A stretch of 64,000 nt of DNA. Origin: Streptomyces sp. NBC_00162 (GTDB lineage: Bacteria > Actinomycetota > Actinomycetes > Streptomycetales > Streptomycetaceae). The translations under genes and the position numbers were made by a program. The stretch is taken from contig NZ_CP102509.1 in assembly GCF_024611995.1 (NCBI RefSeq), positions 5,518,001 to 5,582,000 of the forward strand, read 5' to 3'. Below, in pieces: positions 63,608 to 64,000 of the stretch (the stretch's first letter is position 1; the number at the start of each line of letters is the position of its first letter). The notes under the pieces were generated by a model. The model had not been told where the DNA came from. It did no database searches and worked only from the letters and a program-made list of their open reading frames with translations.

Positions 63608-64000
63608 GTGGGGGATGGCCTGGACGCGGCTGCGGGTGCTGGCGCTGGAGCCGGGGGAGGTGTACGCGCACGATTGCGGGGACGCCGAGTGGATCGTGCT
63701 CCCGCTCTCGGGCGCCTGCCAGGTCCGCTGCTGGGGCTCCGCCCCAGACCCCGCGCCTCAAACGCCGGCGGGCTGGCTTGCCCGGAGGGCAATTCCAGCC
63801 CCGCCGGCGTTTGAGGCGCGGGGGTCCGGGGGCGGAGCCCCCGGCAGCGGACCGCAAGTCTTCGAACTGCGGGGGCGGACGGGGGTGTTCGACTCCGTCA
63901 CCGACTTCGCTTACGTGCCGCGCGACAGCCATGTCGAGGTCACCTCCGCAGACGGCGGCCGCTTCGCGCTCGTCGGCGCGCGCTGCGACACGGTGCTGCC
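63591..64000 (+). CDS. iolB: 5-deoxy-glucuronate isomerase IolB, partial, with in-frame repeat insertion
   Basis: The 5' part of iolB (at least 136 codons), running off the window. Residues about 7-45 (MAWTRLRVLALEPGE to DEWIVLPLSG-like) and about 88-136 (VFELRGRTGVFDSVTDFAYVPRD and on) match the IolB double-cupin start. Between them a full copy of the palindromic repeat (63725-63850, 126 nt = 42 codons) encodes a Pro/Ala/Gly-rich peptide containing PPAFEARGS, with no stop. The N-terminus also seems about 25-30 residues short: a TAG lies just before GTG 63591. Whether the protein is active is uncertain. Confidence 0.85.
   Translation, partial: MPVVSEWGMAWTRLRVLALEPGEVYAHDCGDAEWIVLPLSGACQVRCWGSAPDPAPQTPAGWLARRAIPAPPAFEARGSGGGAPGSGPQVFELRGRTGVFDSVTDFAYVPRDSHVEVTSADGGRFALVGARCDTVL
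63725..63850. repeat. Long palindromic repeat, copy inside iolB
   Basis: Arms at 63733-63776 and 63795-63842 are inverted copies with CCGCTGC/GCAGCGG flanks extending the symmetry to 63725-63850. Sequence matches the 15070-15189 element (GCGCCTCAAACGCCGGCGGG core). Length is a multiple of three and the frame remains open. Confidence 0.92.

Overview
The window is high-GC actinobacterial chromosome, most likely Streptomyces. GC-rich third codon positions, ATG/GTG/TTG starts with short GGAGG leaders, strong GC hairpin terminators, DmdR/IdeR-type iron boxes, a CebR operator, and adpA beside orn and the ceb operon all fit. From memory the gene order follows the S. coelicolor core region around SCO2798 down to SCO2736, read in reverse: ceb, cebR, tRNA-His, orn, adpA, glmS, hexosaminidase, desDCBA, desF, desE, a leucine-catabolism operon, then recD and citrate synthase. 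No prophage, transposase, CRISPR array or integrase is visible.

Layout. 1-5.7 kb: cellobiose uptake and hydrolysis (cebEFG-bglC) with the divergent LacI repressor cebR and an 18-bp operator between them. 5.8-8.6 kb: tRNA-His, oligoribonuclease, the developmental regulator AdpA and a small membrane protein. 9-15 kb: universal stress protein, acetate transporter, glmS with a small partner gene and a DasR-type site, a DUF4429 protein and a GH20 hexosaminidase. 15.2-22.6 kb: complete desferrioxamine cluster (desABCD, desF, desE) under two iron boxes. 22.6-29.1 kb: acyl-CoA dehydrogenase, HMG-CoA lyase and a biotin-dependent acyl-CoA carboxylase (leucine/isovalerate degradation) with a divergent TetR regulator. 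29-34 kb: phosphatase-like protein, DUF4253 protein, thioesterase, second acyl-CoA dehydrogenase, FUSC-like membrane protein. 34-38.4 kb: PucR regulator, agmatinase-family ureohydrolase and ThDP enzyme, possibly an arginine-transaminase-pathway module. 38.5-49.9 kb: fused ABC exporter, EF-hand protein, secreted proteins, S37 peptidase, GH3 enzyme, LysR/EamA pair, GNAT, DUF937. 50-54 kb: RecD2 helicase and citrate synthase. 54-60 kb: copper ATPase and chaperone with a CsoR-type site, then a TetR/MMPL efflux pair. 60-64 kb: HTH protein and inositol-catabolism genes, ending in a partial iolB.

How the genes work together. Much of the region deals with carbon and nitrogen sensing (cellobiose, N-acetylglucosamine, acetate, inositol, leucine, possibly arginine), iron and copper homeostasis, and development through AdpA.

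Most notable. (1) adpA contains no TTA codon, although this gene is the classic bldA (TTA) target. (2) A long palindromic repeat occurs three times: once between genes, once as a full copy inside iolB, and once as a half copy inside the acyl-CoA carboxylase alpha subunit. Both genic copies keep the reading frame, so the repeat adds a translated peptide to enzymes.
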